From: Oscillospiraceae bacterium
GTDB lineage: Bacteria > Bacillota > Clostridia > Oscillospirales > Ruminococcaceae
NCBI GenBank assembly: GCA_022791315.1
Contig: JAAVYW010000025.1
Location: forward strand, 1-64,000
Direction: 5' to 3'
DNA length: 64,000 nt
Shown here: positions 28,544-37,464 of the stretch, piece after piece
Numbering within the stretch: position 1 is the stretch's first letter
Layout of the letters: each line of letters starts with the position of its first letter
Translations under genes and position numbers: made by a program
Notes under the pieces: generated by a model
Seen by the model: the letters and a program-made list of their open reading frames with translations, nothing else
Databases searched by the model: none
Told to the model about the DNA's origin: nothing

Positions 28544-29431
28544 ATGGGACATTTTGGCATCCGAACGAGAAAGAGCGCTTTTTTCCTCTCCTTTTCCATT
28601 ACCACAATGGCGCTGTGTGTGCTCTTTGGCTCCCTGCTGCTGTTTTGGCAGGGGGCGGAGGAGAAGACAGTGGGGAATCCCCAGAGCGTGGCCATGGAAA
28701 ACCCGGACGAGAGACTGCTGGCCGACCGGCGGGAGAACCTGCTGTGCACTGTGTGGGACGGGGACACACCCTTGCTGGTGGCGGTGCTGGGGCTCTATCC
28801 AGAGGCCAGGAGCATCACGGTTTTCTGCCTGCCCATGGGGCTGGCTACCAGCGTGGCGGGGGAACCTATGACGCTGGGGGAGCTCTATGGCTACGGGGGC
28901 AAACAGCTGCAAAAAGAGGCGGTGGAGGAGGCCACAGGGCTGATAGTGAGCCGGCAGGTTTCTATGGACGTGAATGGCGTGCGGTCATTGGTGGACGCCA
29001 CCGGGGCGCTGCGCTACTCGGTTGCCATTGGCACCAGCGCGGAGCACATCACCATCACCCCGGGGGACAGGGTGTTGGACGGCTCCAAGGTCTACGCCTA
29101 CCTGAAGGGGCTGGCAGAGCTGCCGGAGGAGCGGGCGGAGGAGGCTTTAGAGGAACAGTCCCGGCTGGTGCAGGAGCTGATACGGCAGAATTTTACAGAG
29201 TACAACGCCCAGCGGACACTGGGGCTCTATGACGAGATGCTCCCGGTGATGGAGACTGACCTGACCCTCAAGGACATGGTGGGGTATGCCCCGGTACTCC
29301 AGGAATTGAGCAAGGAGTTTACGGTGAACATCTTCTTTCCCCAGGGGAGCAGCGGGGAGGAGGGGATTGTGCTGACCCAGGAGTGCAGGGAGCGTATCCA
29401 GAGCTATTTTGCCCTGACGTCTGGCTCATAG
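28544..29431 (+). CDS. LytR-CpsA-Psr (LCP)-like membrane protein, apparently degenerate
   Basis: 295 aa with one N-terminal TM helix (residues 12-36) and an extracellular domain. The pattern ITVFCLPMGL, LYGYGGKQLQKEAVEEATGL and DVNGVRSLVDATGAL follows LCP phosphotransferases, which attach polymers such as wall teichoic acid to peptidoglycan. However, the catalytic arginine of the family PRDT motif is absent (PMGL). It may therefore be regulatory or inactive. AGGTGG precedes the ATG. It lies between gltA and a FemAB gene. Confidence 0.6.
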   Translation: MGHFGIRTRKSAFFLSFSITTMALCVLFGSLLLFWQGAEEKTVGNPQSVAMENPDERLLADRRENLLCTVWDGDTPLLVAVLGLYPEARSITVFCLPMGLATSVAGEPMTLGELYGYGGKQLQKEAVEEATGLIVSRQVSMDVNGVRSLVDATGALRYSVAIGTSAEHITITPGDRVLDGSKVYAYLKGLAELPEERAEEALEEQSRLVQELIRQNFTEYNAQRTLGLYDEMLPVMETDLTLKDMVGYAPVLQELSKEFTVNIFFPQGSSGEEGIVLTQECRERIQSYFALTSGS

Positions 29432-29583
29432 GTGCCGGGTGATACGCCCTCAGGGAGCCCGGGATTGCGGGCTGCCGGCTGGGGAAAGGAGGGCCGGGAT
29501 GGGGCGGCCCGCCAAGCCCAAAAGATGGAGCCAGCGCCCGAAGGGGGGACCCCAAAAAGAGAAGGCTTGCGGCATTGACGCCA

Positions 29584-29612
29584 TTGACAGGGATGGGCGG
29601 GAATGGTAGAAT
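29584..29612 (+). promoter_or_regulatory. Sigma-A type promoter of the FemAB gene
   Basis: TTGACA (29584-29589), a 17-nt spacer and TAGAAT (29607-29612), about 40 bp before the TTG start. The remaining gap after the LCP-like gene is GC-rich with small hairpins and no gene. Confidence 0.7.
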
Positions 29613-29653
29613 ATTCCTAAACGAACGGGAGCGGAAAAGGAGCGGTTTGGGAA

Positions 29654-30715
29654 TTGGAGATTTTGAGACAGGAGCAATATGGGGAATATGAGGCCTTTGT
29701 GAAGGCGCACCGGGCAGGGAGCTTTATGCAGTCGGTGCGGTGGACCAAGGTGAAATACAACTGGGGGCACCAGATTGTGGTGTCAAGGGACGCCGCAGGG
29801 GCAATTCGGGGCGGGATGCTCATCCTCATCCGGAAGGTGCCCTTGGGGCGGGCGCTGCTCTATGCGCCCAGGGGCCCGGTGTGCGACCTGCATGACCGGG
29901 AGGTCATCGCCGACCTGCTGGAGGGGGCCAAGGAGGTGGCAAAGCGCCACAAGGGCTACCTCTTCAAGATGGACCCCTATGTGCTGACGGAGGACGAGGG
30001 GTTTATCCAGATGGCGAGAGAGCTGGGCTTTGCCTTTACCCCGGACATGGGGGATTTCACCACCTTCCAGACCCGCAACAACTACATGCTGGACATCGAA
30101 AACAAGACGCCGGAGGAAGTGATGGCGGGGTTTCACAGCAAATGGCGCTATAACATCCGGCTTGCCCAGCGCAAAGGCGTCACCTGCGGGGTGTATGACG
30201 AGAGCCATGTGGACGAGTTCTACCAGCTGATGAAGGTGACAGGGGACCGGGACGGCTTTATCATCCGGCCCAAGGAGTACTTCGTGCGGATGCTGCGGGA
30301 GCTGGGGCCGGAGCACTGCCGGCTCTACCTGTGCTATTACGAGGGGAAGGCCATCTCAGGGGCCATCACCACCCAGTATGCCGGGAAGACCTGCTATGTC
30401 TACGGGGCGTCGGACAATGCCATGCGCAACGTGATGCCCAACCACCTGATGCAGTGGACCATGATGAACTGGGCCATGGAAAACGGGAATTTCCTCTACG
30501 ACTTCCAGGGTATCCCCCACTACCAGGACGAAGACCACCCCAACTACGGGGTCTACCGGTTTAAAAAGGGGTTTGGCGGCCAGGTGGTGAGCTTTGCCGG
30601 GGAATTTGACTATGTCTTCTCCCCTGGGTTCAAAAAGTTCGTGGATTTCGGCGAGCAGGCGGTGAAGGCCCTGCGCCATGTGCAGCGCAAACTCACCACC
30701 AGCGGCGGGGATTGA
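29654..30715 (+). CDS. FemAB family peptidoglycan interpeptide-bridge aminoacyltransferase
   Basis: 353 aa. The two GNAT-like subdomains of FemX/MurM-type enzymes use aminoacyl-tRNA to extend the stem peptide of lipid II. Markers are HSKWRYNIRLAQRKGV in the middle and the C-terminal DFQGIPHYQDEDHPNYGVYRF with FKKGFGG, a strong family signature. The start is TTG with AAGGAG 11 nt upstream and its own promoter. The specific amino acid added cannot be told from sequence. Confidence 0.88.
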   Translation: MEILRQEQYGEYEAFVKAHRAGSFMQSVRWTKVKYNWGHQIVVSRDAAGAIRGGMLILIRKVPLGRALLYAPRGPVCDLHDREVIADLLEGAKEVAKRHKGYLFKMDPYVLTEDEGFIQMARELGFAFTPDMGDFTTFQTRNNYMLDIENKTPEEVMAGFHSKWRYNIRLAQRKGVTCGVYDESHVDEFYQLMKVTGDRDGFIIRPKEYFVRMLRELGPEHCRLYLCYYEGKAISGAITTQYAGKTCYVYGASDNAMRNVMPNHLMQWTMMNWAMENGNFLYDFQGIPHYQDEDHPNYGVYRFKKGFGGQVVSFAGEFDYVFSPGFKKFVDFGEQAVKALRHVQRKLTTSGGD

Positions 30716-30798
30716 GCGGCGGGCTCTGGCCGGCTGCCCTATGGTATGGAAGTTTTTCACAAAATTTCCAAAAAACACTAGCATTTTTCCGGGAAAGG

Positions 30799-30807
30799 TG
30801 CTATAAT
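30799..30807 (+). promoter_or_regulatory. Extended -10 promoter of darA
   Basis: TGC TATAAT (hexamer 30802-30807) with a poor -35 (TAGCAT at 30779-30784). The leader to the darA ATG is about 90 nt. Confidence 0.55.
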
Positions 30808-30904
30808 AATGCCAGAGCAAAACACAGTGGCAGATTTGGGCCCATGTCTGGAGAAACCGTCTGGTGTTTTGACAATACCATCAGAGGCAGGAGGCGTACA
30901 GGTT

Positions 30905-31228
30905 ATGAAACTTATTTTTGCCATTGTTTCCAGTGATGACAGCTCTTCGGTACAGGGGGGGCTCACCAAGGCGGGCTTTTCTGTTACCAAGCTAGCCACC
31001 ACCGGCGGTTTCCTCATGTCCGGCAACACCACCTTTATCTGCGGTACTGACGACGACCGGGTGGACGAGGTGATTGCCATCATCGAAAAGCATTCCAGAA
31101 AGCGCTCCCAGCTGGTGCCCTCTTCCGCGTCCTACAGCACAGGCATGTATTCCACCTTCCCCGTGGAGGTAACGGTGGGCGGAGCCACGGTCTTTGTGAT
31201 GAACGTGGAGCGGTTTGAGAAATTATAA
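30905..31228 (+). CDS. darA: Cyclic-di-AMP receptor DarA (PstA/YaaQ)
   Basis: 107 aa. It is a PII-like trimeric protein that binds c-di-AMP. It begins MKLIFAIVSSDDSSSVQGGL, has the flexible loop KLATTGGFLMSGNTTF, and ends with the EVTVGGATVFVMNVERFEKL strand typical of DarA. GGAGG lies about 10 nt before the ATG. As in Bacillus it is upstream of holB, and a family 2 repeat lies between them. Confidence 0.93.
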   Translation: MKLIFAIVSSDDSSSVQGGLTKAGFSVTKLATTGGFLMSGNTTFICGTDDDRVDEVIAIIEKHSRKRSQLVPSSASYSTGMYSTFPVEVTVGGATVFVMNVERFEKL

Positions 31229-31267
31229 GGGCCGGGAAATTGGGAAAAGCGAAGACGTCAAGGCAGC

Positions 31268-31490
31268 TTGAGGAAGAGGCCTTTGCGGTTTCTACAGTGT
31301 TTTTCAGGCCTATGGCCTTTCACTTGGCTGTTCTTTTGCTGTGTGCAGCAAAAGAGGAGAAAATTTTCCGACGCGCAGGTCATCGGGGAATTTGGCCTGC
31401 TTTGCAGGGTTTTAAGACGCCTGCGGGCGTAAAGAAGTTTTTCGACAAGTTAGGAGAAGCCTTTGCGGCTTCTCCTTTTCTGTATCGGGG
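31268..31490. repeat. Family 2 hairpin element, copy I
   Basis: It lies between darA and holB. Shared landmarks with the copies at 55.9 and 60.5 kb are the GGCCTATGGCC hairpin followed by TTCACTT, GAGGAGAAAATTTTCCGACG, a CATCGGGGAATTTG stretch, GCCTGCGGGC, and TTTTTCGACAA near the right end. It closes with GGAGAAGCCTTTGCGGCTTCTCC. It contains no stop-free frame resembling a known protein. Confidence 0.75.
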
Positions 31491-31500
31491 AGGGAATGGG

Positions 31501-32463
31501 ATGTTTTACGGGAACCGGAAGGCCCTGCGGCAGATGGAGGAGGTGCTGGAACGGGAAAGGCTGCCCCATGCGGTGCTTATCCAGGGGGAAGAGGGGCTGG
31601 GGAAAAAGACCTTTGCCCGGCTCTTTGCCGGGGAAATCCTGGCGCTGGGACGGGAGGAGGGTGCAAAGGCCCATATCCGGGACCAGGTGGAGCGGGAGGC
31701 CCACCCGGACTTTGTGAGCGTTGTGCCGGAAGGGGGGGCAAGGTCCTTTCACATCGACGCCATCCGGGCGCTGCTGGAGGGGCTTTATCTGGCGCCTAAC
31801 CAGAGCCGTTACCGGGTGTACCTGCTGGCGGAGAGCCACCGCATGACGGAGCAGGCCCAGAATGCCCTGCTGAAATCCCTGGAAGAGCCGCCGGGCCATG
31901 TGGTTTTCCTGCTCACCTGCGACGACGGGGCCTCTTTGCTGCCCACGCTGCTCTCCCGCTCCTATTGCCTGCGGCTTGCCCCTGTGGGGCAGGAGGAGTG
32001 CCGGCAGGCGCTGGAGGAAGCCTATCCGGGCGAGACAGGGGAGGCGCTGGAGAGGGCCGCCTTTTTGGCCGGGGGGAACATTGGCCGGGCGGGGAAACTG
32101 CTCACCGACGAGGGGAGCAGGGCGGCGCTGGAGCAGGCCTTTGCCCTGCTGGCCGGGGCGGCGCAGGGGAGCGAATATGAGATGCTGGCGGCGCTGGCCC
32201 CCATGGAAAAGAGCCGGGCCCTGGCAGTGGCCGGGATGGAGCAGACCCAGCGGCTGCTGGGCGGCGTGCTGCGGGAAAAGGCCGGGCAGAGCGCCGGGGA
32301 GGCCCCGAAAGAGGTGAAACAGCTGGCTGGCGGGATGAGCTTCCCCAAAATCCTGCGGCTCTATGACGGGGCGGGGCGGGCGTTGGAGATGCTAAACGGG
32401 AATGTGTCCCAGGCGCTGGCGCTGGAGAGCTTTTGCGGGGGGATGTTTGGGACAAAGGGATGA
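31501..32463 (+). CDS. holB: DNA polymerase III subunit delta'
   Basis: 320 aa. This is the clamp-loader subunit. The N-terminal AAA+ domain has a modified P-loop GEEGLGKKTFARL, the family RYRVYLLAESHRMTEQAQNALLKSLEEPP block (sensor region) and LLSRSYCLRL. The zinc-binding cysteines of typical delta'/gamma are not conserved. The ATG at 31501 follows GGGAGG. It is downstream of darA and a family 2 element, and upstream of an inserted GH43 gene. Confidence 0.88.
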   Translation: MFYGNRKALRQMEEVLERERLPHAVLIQGEEGLGKKTFARLFAGEILALGREEGAKAHIRDQVEREAHPDFVSVVPEGGARSFHIDAIRALLEGLYLAPNQSRYRVYLLAESHRMTEQAQNALLKSLEEPPGHVVFLLTCDDGASLLPTLLSRSYCLRLAPVGQEECRQALEEAYPGETGEALERAAFLAGGNIGRAGKLLTDEGSRAALEQAFALLAGAAQGSEYEMLAALAPMEKSRALAVAGMEQTQRLLGGVLREKAGQSAGEAPKEVKQLAGGMSFPKILRLYDGAGRALEMLNGNVSQALALESFCGGMFGTKG

Positions 32464-32511
32464 GTTTTGCAGGGGCTGGCAGGAAAAATGTGGGGAGCGG
32501 CGGATTTGCGG

Positions 32512-32876
32512 TTGCTGGGGTGGGGGAGGTATGGTATAATATGTGCAGGACAAGAGAGCAAGGCCATGTTGTGCCAATAACAGCGGACTTTGTACACCAA
32601 AGCTAATTTACAGCGCCGCGTTCGTTAGGCGGGGTCAAGGCCATTCACGGTTTTGTGTTATGTAAAAATAGGCAGGGCGCGTTTTTATGTGCTGCCGGCG
32701 CAGGTTTGGCGCATTGTGGCAGGAGTTTCCGCCCATGGTGGCGGGCGGCCAGAGGCAAAGCCCAGCTTTTCTGGCCTGGAAATTTTACTGCTGCTTCCCT
32801 GTGGAGCCCTGTATTGGGAAAAGGCGGCGGGAGCGGGCGGCGAGTTGGAATCTAAAAATAAGAAGGAGAGAGCAGT
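32512..32876 (+). promoter_or_regulatory. Promoter and long leader of the GH43 gene
   Basis: TTGCTG (32512-32517), a 17-nt spacer and TATAAT (32535-32540). A leader of about 330 nt follows before the gene start, with hairpins such as CCGCCC-ATGGT-GGCGGGCGG and GGCCAGA/TCTGGCC. No small gene with a good ribosome site is seen in it. The leader could be regulatory. Confidence 0.55.
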
Positions 32877-33899
32877 ATGCCGTATTTATTTGTACATTTT
32901 CGTGAAACCCCGAAGCCAGAGGGGGAGCAGGTGCATTTTGGGTTGAGCAGCGACGGGTTCCGCTGGGAGGCTGTGAATGAGGGGAGGCCTGTGCTCTGGA
33001 GCAAGCTGGGGGAAAAGGGCGTGCGGGATTTTACCATTATCCGCACGAAGTGGGGGAAATTCTATCTCTTTGCCACGGATTTGAGTCTGGCCAATTGTTT
33101 CCTGACCAAGTACAAGGGGGACTGGGCCAACATCGGCAGAGAAGGAAGCAAACAGCTGATGTATTGGGAATCGGAGGATTTGGTGCATTGGAGTGGGCAG
33201 AAGACCTTGCCCTTGGGGGAGGAGTTTGGCTGCTGCTGGGCGCCGGATGTATTCTTTGACGATGCGACAGGGGAGTATGTGCTCCACTGGTCTTCTTCCA
33301 GGCGGGACGACGATTATAGGACCAAGGCGATTTACTATACGAAGACAAAGGATTTCCAGCAGTTTTCTGCGCCGGAACTGCTGTGCAGGAACCCCTTGGG
33401 GGATTACATTGATTCCTGTATTGTGAAGCATGAGGGATGGTATTACCGGTTTTTGAAGGCGGCCCCTGCGCCGGAACAGGTGGTGCTGGAAAAGGGGAAG
33501 ACGCTCACCGGGGAGTATGTGCGGCTGGAGGCCTTTGACCGGGAGATGCAGCGGCAGAATACCGGGAGGCTGGAAGGGCCCACCTGCTACCGGCTGCCGG
33601 ACGGGCGGTTTTGTGTGATGATTGACTTCTTTGGCTGCCCCAGGGAGGAGATGCGCTATGAGCCCTTTGTGGCAGAGCACATGGAAGAGGGGGAGTTTGT
33701 CCGGGCGGATGGGATTGGGACCTATCCCTTCCTGAAGGCGGAGGACGAGAACAAGAGCGCGCCGGAGGAGTTTGCCCAGGGAAAATTCTATTTCCCCTAT
33801 GGGTTTAAGCACGGCACAGTGATGGAAATCACGGAAGAGGAATACGAGAGAATCAAGGGGTTTGACGGCTGGGAAGCGGGCTGCGGCGCGAACCTTTAA
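32877..33899 (+). CDS. Glycoside hydrolase family 43-like protein
   Basis: 340 aa, cytoplasmic (no signal peptide). It looks like a five-bladed beta-propeller of the GH43 group (beta-xylosidases and arabinofuranosidases). Landmarks are GVRDFTIIR (first-blade acid), CCWAPDVFFDDATGEY (WAPD with the pKa-modulating Asp region) and GRLEGPTCYRL (EGP with the general-acid Glu). Aggggag-like AAGGAG precedes the ATG. It sits between holB and ricT, an unusual place, with its own promoter. The exact substrate is unproven; arabino-xylo-oligosaccharides are likely. Confidence 0.75.
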   Translation: MPYLFVHFRETPKPEGEQVHFGLSSDGFRWEAVNEGRPVLWSKLGEKGVRDFTIIRTKWGKFYLFATDLSLANCFLTKYKGDWANIGREGSKQLMYWESEDLVHWSGQKTLPLGEEFGCCWAPDVFFDDATGEYVLHWSSSRRDDDYRTKAIYYTKTKDFQQFSAPELLCRNPLGDYIDSCIVKHEGWYYRFLKAAPAPEQVVLEKGKTLTGEYVRLEAFDREMQRQNTGRLEGPTCYRLPDGRFCVMIDFFGCPREEMRYEPFVAEHMEEGEFVRADGIGTYPFLKAEDENKSAPEEFAQGKFYFPYGFKHGTVMEITEEEYERIKGFDGWEAGCGANL

Positions 33900-33919
33900 C
33901 AGGGAAGGAAACGGATGAT

Positions 33920-35116
33920 ATGGCGTTAATCGTTGGAGTGCGGTTTAAAACGGTGGGGAAGGTGTATTACTTTGACCCGGACGGGCTGGATTTGCCCTTG
34001 GGGGAAAAGGTGATTGTGGAGACCACCAGGGGGATTGAATGCGGGGAGGTGGCGCTGGAGCCCAGGGAGCTGGAGGGGGAGGAGTTTGCGCATCCCCTGA
34101 AAAAGGTGATGCGGGTTGCCACCAAGGCGGATTTGCAGCAGGTGGAGGAGAACCTGGAACGGCAGAAAAAGGCATTTGCCATTGCCCAGGAAAAGATTGA
34201 GAAGCACGGGCTGGATATGACCCTCATCGATGTGGAGTATACCTTTGACGGGAATAAAATCCTCTTCTATTTCACGGCGGAGGGGCGTATTGATTTCAGG
34301 GAACTGGTGAAGGACATGGCGTCGGTCTTCCGCACCAGGATTGAGCTGCGGCAGATTGGGGTGCGGGACGAGGCCAAGCTGCTGGGGGGGCTGGGCGTGT
34401 GCGGGCGGCCCTTCTGCTGCGCCACGTTTTTGGATGAGTTCCAGCCAGTTTCCATCAAGATGGCAAAGGAACAGGGGCTCTCGTTAAACCCCACCAAAAT
34501 CTCCGGCACTTGCGGACGGTTGATGTGTTGCCTGAAGTACGAGCAGGAGGCCTATGAGGATTTGATGAAGACCACCCCCAAGGCGGGCTCTTTGGTGGAG
34601 ACCCCGGAGGGGCGGGGGATTGTCACAGACGTGAACCTGCTCACCGGGCGGCTCTCGGTGCGGCTGGACCAATTCCCTGACGCGGCCCCGGGGGTGTTCC
34701 ACCGGGACGATGTGACCCTGCTGCGGGGGAGCAGAGGGGGGGGCGGCAGGCCCTTCCGGGAGCCCAGGGGGGAACGGCAGGAGGCCGGGCAGGACCGGGA
34801 GGGGGAAGTGCTCTCTTCCGGGTTTGTTGCAGAGGAGGCCACGAAGAGCGGGGCAACAGAGGGTGGGGCAAGGCCCAAGGCGGCCCGCCCGGGCAGGGGG
34901 CGGCCCCGGCCGCCCCGGACGGAGGGGAACGGGACGGCCCCGGATGCCGCCAGCCGCCCGGCCCGGAACAGCGGGCAGCGGAACGCCGGGGAAGCGGGGG
35001 CAGGGGCCCAGGAACCCGGCGCGGCCGGGGAGGCGAAGCCCCGCAGCACCCGGCCCTACCGGGGCAGGAAGCCCTATCACCCCAGGGGGGAGGGGAAGAA
35101 GCCCCAGGGGGAATAA
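33920..35116 (+). CDS. ricT: PSP1/RicT (YaaT) family protein with long disordered tail
   Basis: 398 aa, against about 275 for B. subtilis RicT. The PSP1 core (residues 1-270) contains the cysteine motifs CGRPFCC and CGRLMCC that carry iron-sulfur clusters in the RicA-RicF-RicT complex, which promotes RNA maturation by RNase Y and affects sporulation. Residues from about 275 on are a low-complexity Arg/Gly/Pro/Ala-rich tail. It is 20 bp after the GH43 gene and downstream of holB, as in Bacillus apart from the insertion. Confidence 0.9.
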   Translation: MALIVGVRFKTVGKVYYFDPDGLDLPLGEKVIVETTRGIECGEVALEPRELEGEEFAHPLKKVMRVATKADLQQVEENLERQKKAFAIAQEKIEKHGLDMTLIDVEYTFDGNKILFYFTAEGRIDFRELVKDMASVFRTRIELRQIGVRDEAKLLGGLGVCGRPFCCATFLDEFQPVSIKMAKEQGLSLNPTKISGTCGRLMCCLKYEQEAYEDLMKTTPKAGSLVETPEGRGIVTDVNLLTGRLSVRLDQFPDAAPGVFHRDDVTLLRGSRGGGGRPFREPRGERQEAGQDREGEVLSSGFVAEEATKSGATEGGARPKAARPGRGRPRPPRTEGNGTAPDAASRPARNSGQRNAGEAGAGAQEPGAAGEAKPRSTRPYRGRKPYHPRGEGKKPQGE

Positions 35117-35200
35117 GGCGTTTTTAGGGGAACGGAGGGAATGCCCAATTGGCATGTCTAATTTTTATTCCGAACAGAGTGTGAATTTTCTGCTTTCCCC

Positions 35201-35228
35201 TTGCTTTTTTTGATTCTTATGATACAAT
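35201..35228 (+). promoter_or_regulatory. Promoter of the ferredoxin gene
   Basis: TTGCTT (35201-35206), a 16-nt spacer and TACAAT (35223-35228), followed by AAAGGAGG and the ATG at 35261. Confidence 0.7.
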
Positions 35229-35236
35229 GTAAGTGA

Positions 35237-35431
<195 letters not shown>

Positions 35432-35446
35432 TAATTTCTTGTCAGT

Positions 35447-35478
35447 AAAAATCAGCCCTGCGGGGCTGATTTTTTTTG
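35447..35478 (+). terminator. Terminator of the ferredoxin gene
   Basis: AAAATCAGCCC-TGCG-GGGCTGAT followed by eight T. It is a strong intrinsic terminator. Confidence 0.92.
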
Positions 35479-35564
35479 CCTTTTTGCAGCAGTGGGGCGC
35501 GGCGCATATCTGGGGGAAAACTGCCTAAACTAACCACAGAAAAAATATGAAGGGACGGAGAGGC

Positions 35565-36002
35565 ATGACAAACCGGGAATATGAAAAGCTGAACCAGAAA
35601 AAGAGCCCCAATTCGCCGCTGCTGAAAAACTGCATTTGCGCGTTTCTCATCGGCGGCGGGATTTGCGCGCTGGGACAGGGGCTGGGGGAGCTCTACCAAT
35701 ATGCGGGGCTGGAAAAGCTGGACGCCAGCGCGGCAGCCAGTATCTCGCTGATTTTTTTGGCGGCGCTGCTGACAGGGCTCAATGTCTATGACAATATTGC
35801 CAAGGTAGCGGGGGCGGGGACGCTGGTGCCCATCACCGGGTTTTCCAACTCCATCACCTCGCCGGCGCTGGAATTCAAGAGCGAGGGGCTCATCCTGGGG
35901 CTGGGGGCCAAGATGTTTGTCATTGCGGGGCCGGTGCTGGTGTACGGGATTACGGCCAGCGTATTGTATGGGCTGATTCTGTACCTCTTCCGGCTGGCAT
36001 AG
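35565..36002 (+). CDS. spoVAC: Stage V sporulation protein AC
   Basis: 145 aa with about four TM helices. SpoVAC forms a mechanosensitive channel in the spore inner membrane for Ca-dipicolinate release. Typical segments are NCICAFLIGGGICALGQGL, FNVYDNI-like LNVYDNIAKVAGAGTLVPIT and GFSNSITSPALEFKSEG. ATG at 35565 has GGAG 4-5 nt upstream; the ATG at 35547 has none. It is the first gene of the spoVAC-D-E operon. Confidence 0.93.
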   Translation: MTNREYEKLNQKKSPNSPLLKNCICAFLIGGGICALGQGLGELYQYAGLEKLDASAAASISLIFLAALLTGLNVYDNIAKVAGAGTLVPITGFSNSITSPALEFKSEGLILGLGAKMFVIAGPVLVYGITASVLYGLILYLFRLA

Positions 36003-36038
36003 GGCCGGGGAAAGACGCGAGAAAGAAGGGGAAAAGAT

Positions 36039-37058
36039 ATGGCAAAACGCATTGGGACACAGACGGTGCGGTTTGAGCGGGACATCTGCATCACTGCCAG
36101 CGCGGCGGTGGGCTCCAAGAAGGAGGCAGAGGGGCCCATGGCGGGGTGCTTTGACCTGCTGTGTGAGGACAGCAATTTTGGGGAGACCACCTGGGAAAAG
36201 GCGGAGAGCCGGATGCAGAAGGACGCGGTGAACCGGGCCCTGGAAAAGGCGGCCAAGTCCCCGGCGGATATCCACTATATCTTTGCCGGGGACTTACTCA
36301 ACCAGTGTATTGGTTCCACCTACGGGCTGCGGGATTTGTCCATCCCCTTCCTGGGGGCCTATGGGGCCTGCTCCACTATGGCGGAGGCCTTAGGGCTGGC
36401 GGCCAATTTCTTGGAGAGCGGGGCGGCGGAGGCCTGCGCGGCAGTCACCTCCTCCCACTTTTGCTCGGCGGAGCGGCAGTTCCGGTTCCCGCTGGAATAT
36501 GGCGGGCAGCGGCCCCCTACATCCCAGTGGACCGCCACGGCAGCGGGAGCCTGTATCCTGGAAGCGGGCGGGCAGGGGCCCTATGTAAAAGAGTTTACCG
36601 CCGGGAAGATGACGGACTACGGCATTACCGATGCCAACAATATGGGGGCGGCCATGGCGCCCGCGGCGGCAGCCACCCTCCAAGCCTATTTCCAGGACAC
36701 AGGGACAACACCCGGGGACTTTGACACCGTGGTGACAGGGGACCTGGGTGCGGTAGGCAGCGAATTGCTCTACGAGCTGCTGGAACGGCAGGGGATTGAT
36801 TTGCGGAAAAAACACACCGACTGCGGGCTGCTGATTTACGACCGGGACAAGCAGGACGTACACGCAGGGGGTTCGGGGTGCGGGTGCTGCGCCAGCATGT
36901 TAAGCGGGTATTTTGTCAAGGAGCTGCAGGAGGGGAAGCTGGGGAATATCCTCTTCTGCGCCACCGGCGCACTGATGAGCCCCACCAGCATCCAGCAGGG
37001 GGAGAGCATCCCGGGGATTGCCCACGCGGTGCATCTTTCCGGCAAGAGGGAGGGATAG
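36039..37058 (+). CDS. spoVAD: Stage V sporulation protein AD
   Basis: 339 aa. It is a soluble, membrane-associated thiolase-fold protein that binds dipicolinic acid. Recognisable parts are ADIHYIFAGDLLNQCIGSTYGLRD, FLGAYGACSTMAEAL around the ancestral nucleophile position, and GSGCGCCASMLSGYF. It is co-transcribed with spoVAC (36 bp gap) and spoVAE (3 bp gap). Confidence 0.94.
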   Translation: MAKRIGTQTVRFERDICITASAAVGSKKEAEGPMAGCFDLLCEDSNFGETTWEKAESRMQKDAVNRALEKAAKSPADIHYIFAGDLLNQCIGSTYGLRDLSIPFLGAYGACSTMAEALGLAANFLESGAAEACAAVTSSHFCSAERQFRFPLEYGGQRPPTSQWTATAAGACILEAGGQGPYVKEFTAGKMTDYGITDANNMGAAMAPAAAATLQAYFQDTGTTPGDFDTVVTGDLGAVGSELLYELLERQGIDLRKKHTDCGLLIYDRDKQDVHAGGSGCGCCASMLSGYFVKELQEGKLGNILFCATGALMSPTSIQQGESIPGIAHAVHLSGKREG

Positions 37059-37061
37059 GGT

Positions 37062-37418
37062 ATGATGTATCTAAAGGCGTTTTTGGTGGGCGGATTGCTC
37101 TGCCTGATTGGGCAGATTCTCATTGACAAGACCAAGCTCACCCCGGCGCGCATCCTGGTCTCCTATGTGGTGGCGGGGGTTATCCTCACCGGGGTGGGGG
37201 CCTACCAGCCGCTGGTGGATTTTGCGGGGGCGGGGGCAACCGTGCCCCTCACCGGTTTTGGATACCTGCTGGCGGACGGGGTGAAAAAAGCGGTGGCCTC
37301 TGACGGGCTCTTCGGCGTGCTGCGGGGCGGGCTCACCGCCTCCTCGGCAGGGGTGGCAGCGGCCATCTTTTTCGGGCTGCTGATGGCGCTGCTGTTTAAG
37401 CCCAAGGACAAGAGCTGA
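37062..37418 (+). CDS. spoVAE: Stage V sporulation protein AE
   Basis: 118 aa with about three TM helices. It begins MMYLKAFLVGGLLCLIGQIL, then TPARILVSYVVAGVILTGVG and GAGATVPLTGFGYLLADGV, the SpoVAEb pattern. It is the last gene of the operon and is followed by a bidirectional terminator. SpoVAA, -AB, -AEa and -AF are not next to it, as is common in Clostridia. Confidence 0.93.
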   Translation: MMYLKAFLVGGLLCLIGQILIDKTKLTPARILVSYVVAGVILTGVGAYQPLVDFAGAGATVPLTGFGYLLADGVKKAVASDGLFGVLRGGLTASSAGVAAAIFFGLLMALLFKPKDKS

Positions 37419-37427
37419 GAGAAAAGG

Positions 37428-37460
37428 AAAAGGGGCTCACCAGTTGGTGAGCCCCTTTTT
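37428..37460. terminator. Bidirectional terminator between spoVAE and ddh
   Basis: AAGGGGCTCACC (37430-37441), loop AGTT, GGTGAGCCCCTT and T-run on the plus strand, with A-rich sequence on the other side giving T on the minus strand. It serves the convergent genes spoVAE and ddh. Confidence 0.9.
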
Positions 37461-37464
37461 GCGG

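Noticed and set aside
31240..31500. N-terminal extension of HolB upstream of 31501
   Set aside because: The frame stays open only because it runs through a family 2 hairpin element; the ATG at 31501 has its own ribosome site and the protein then begins like other delta' subunits.
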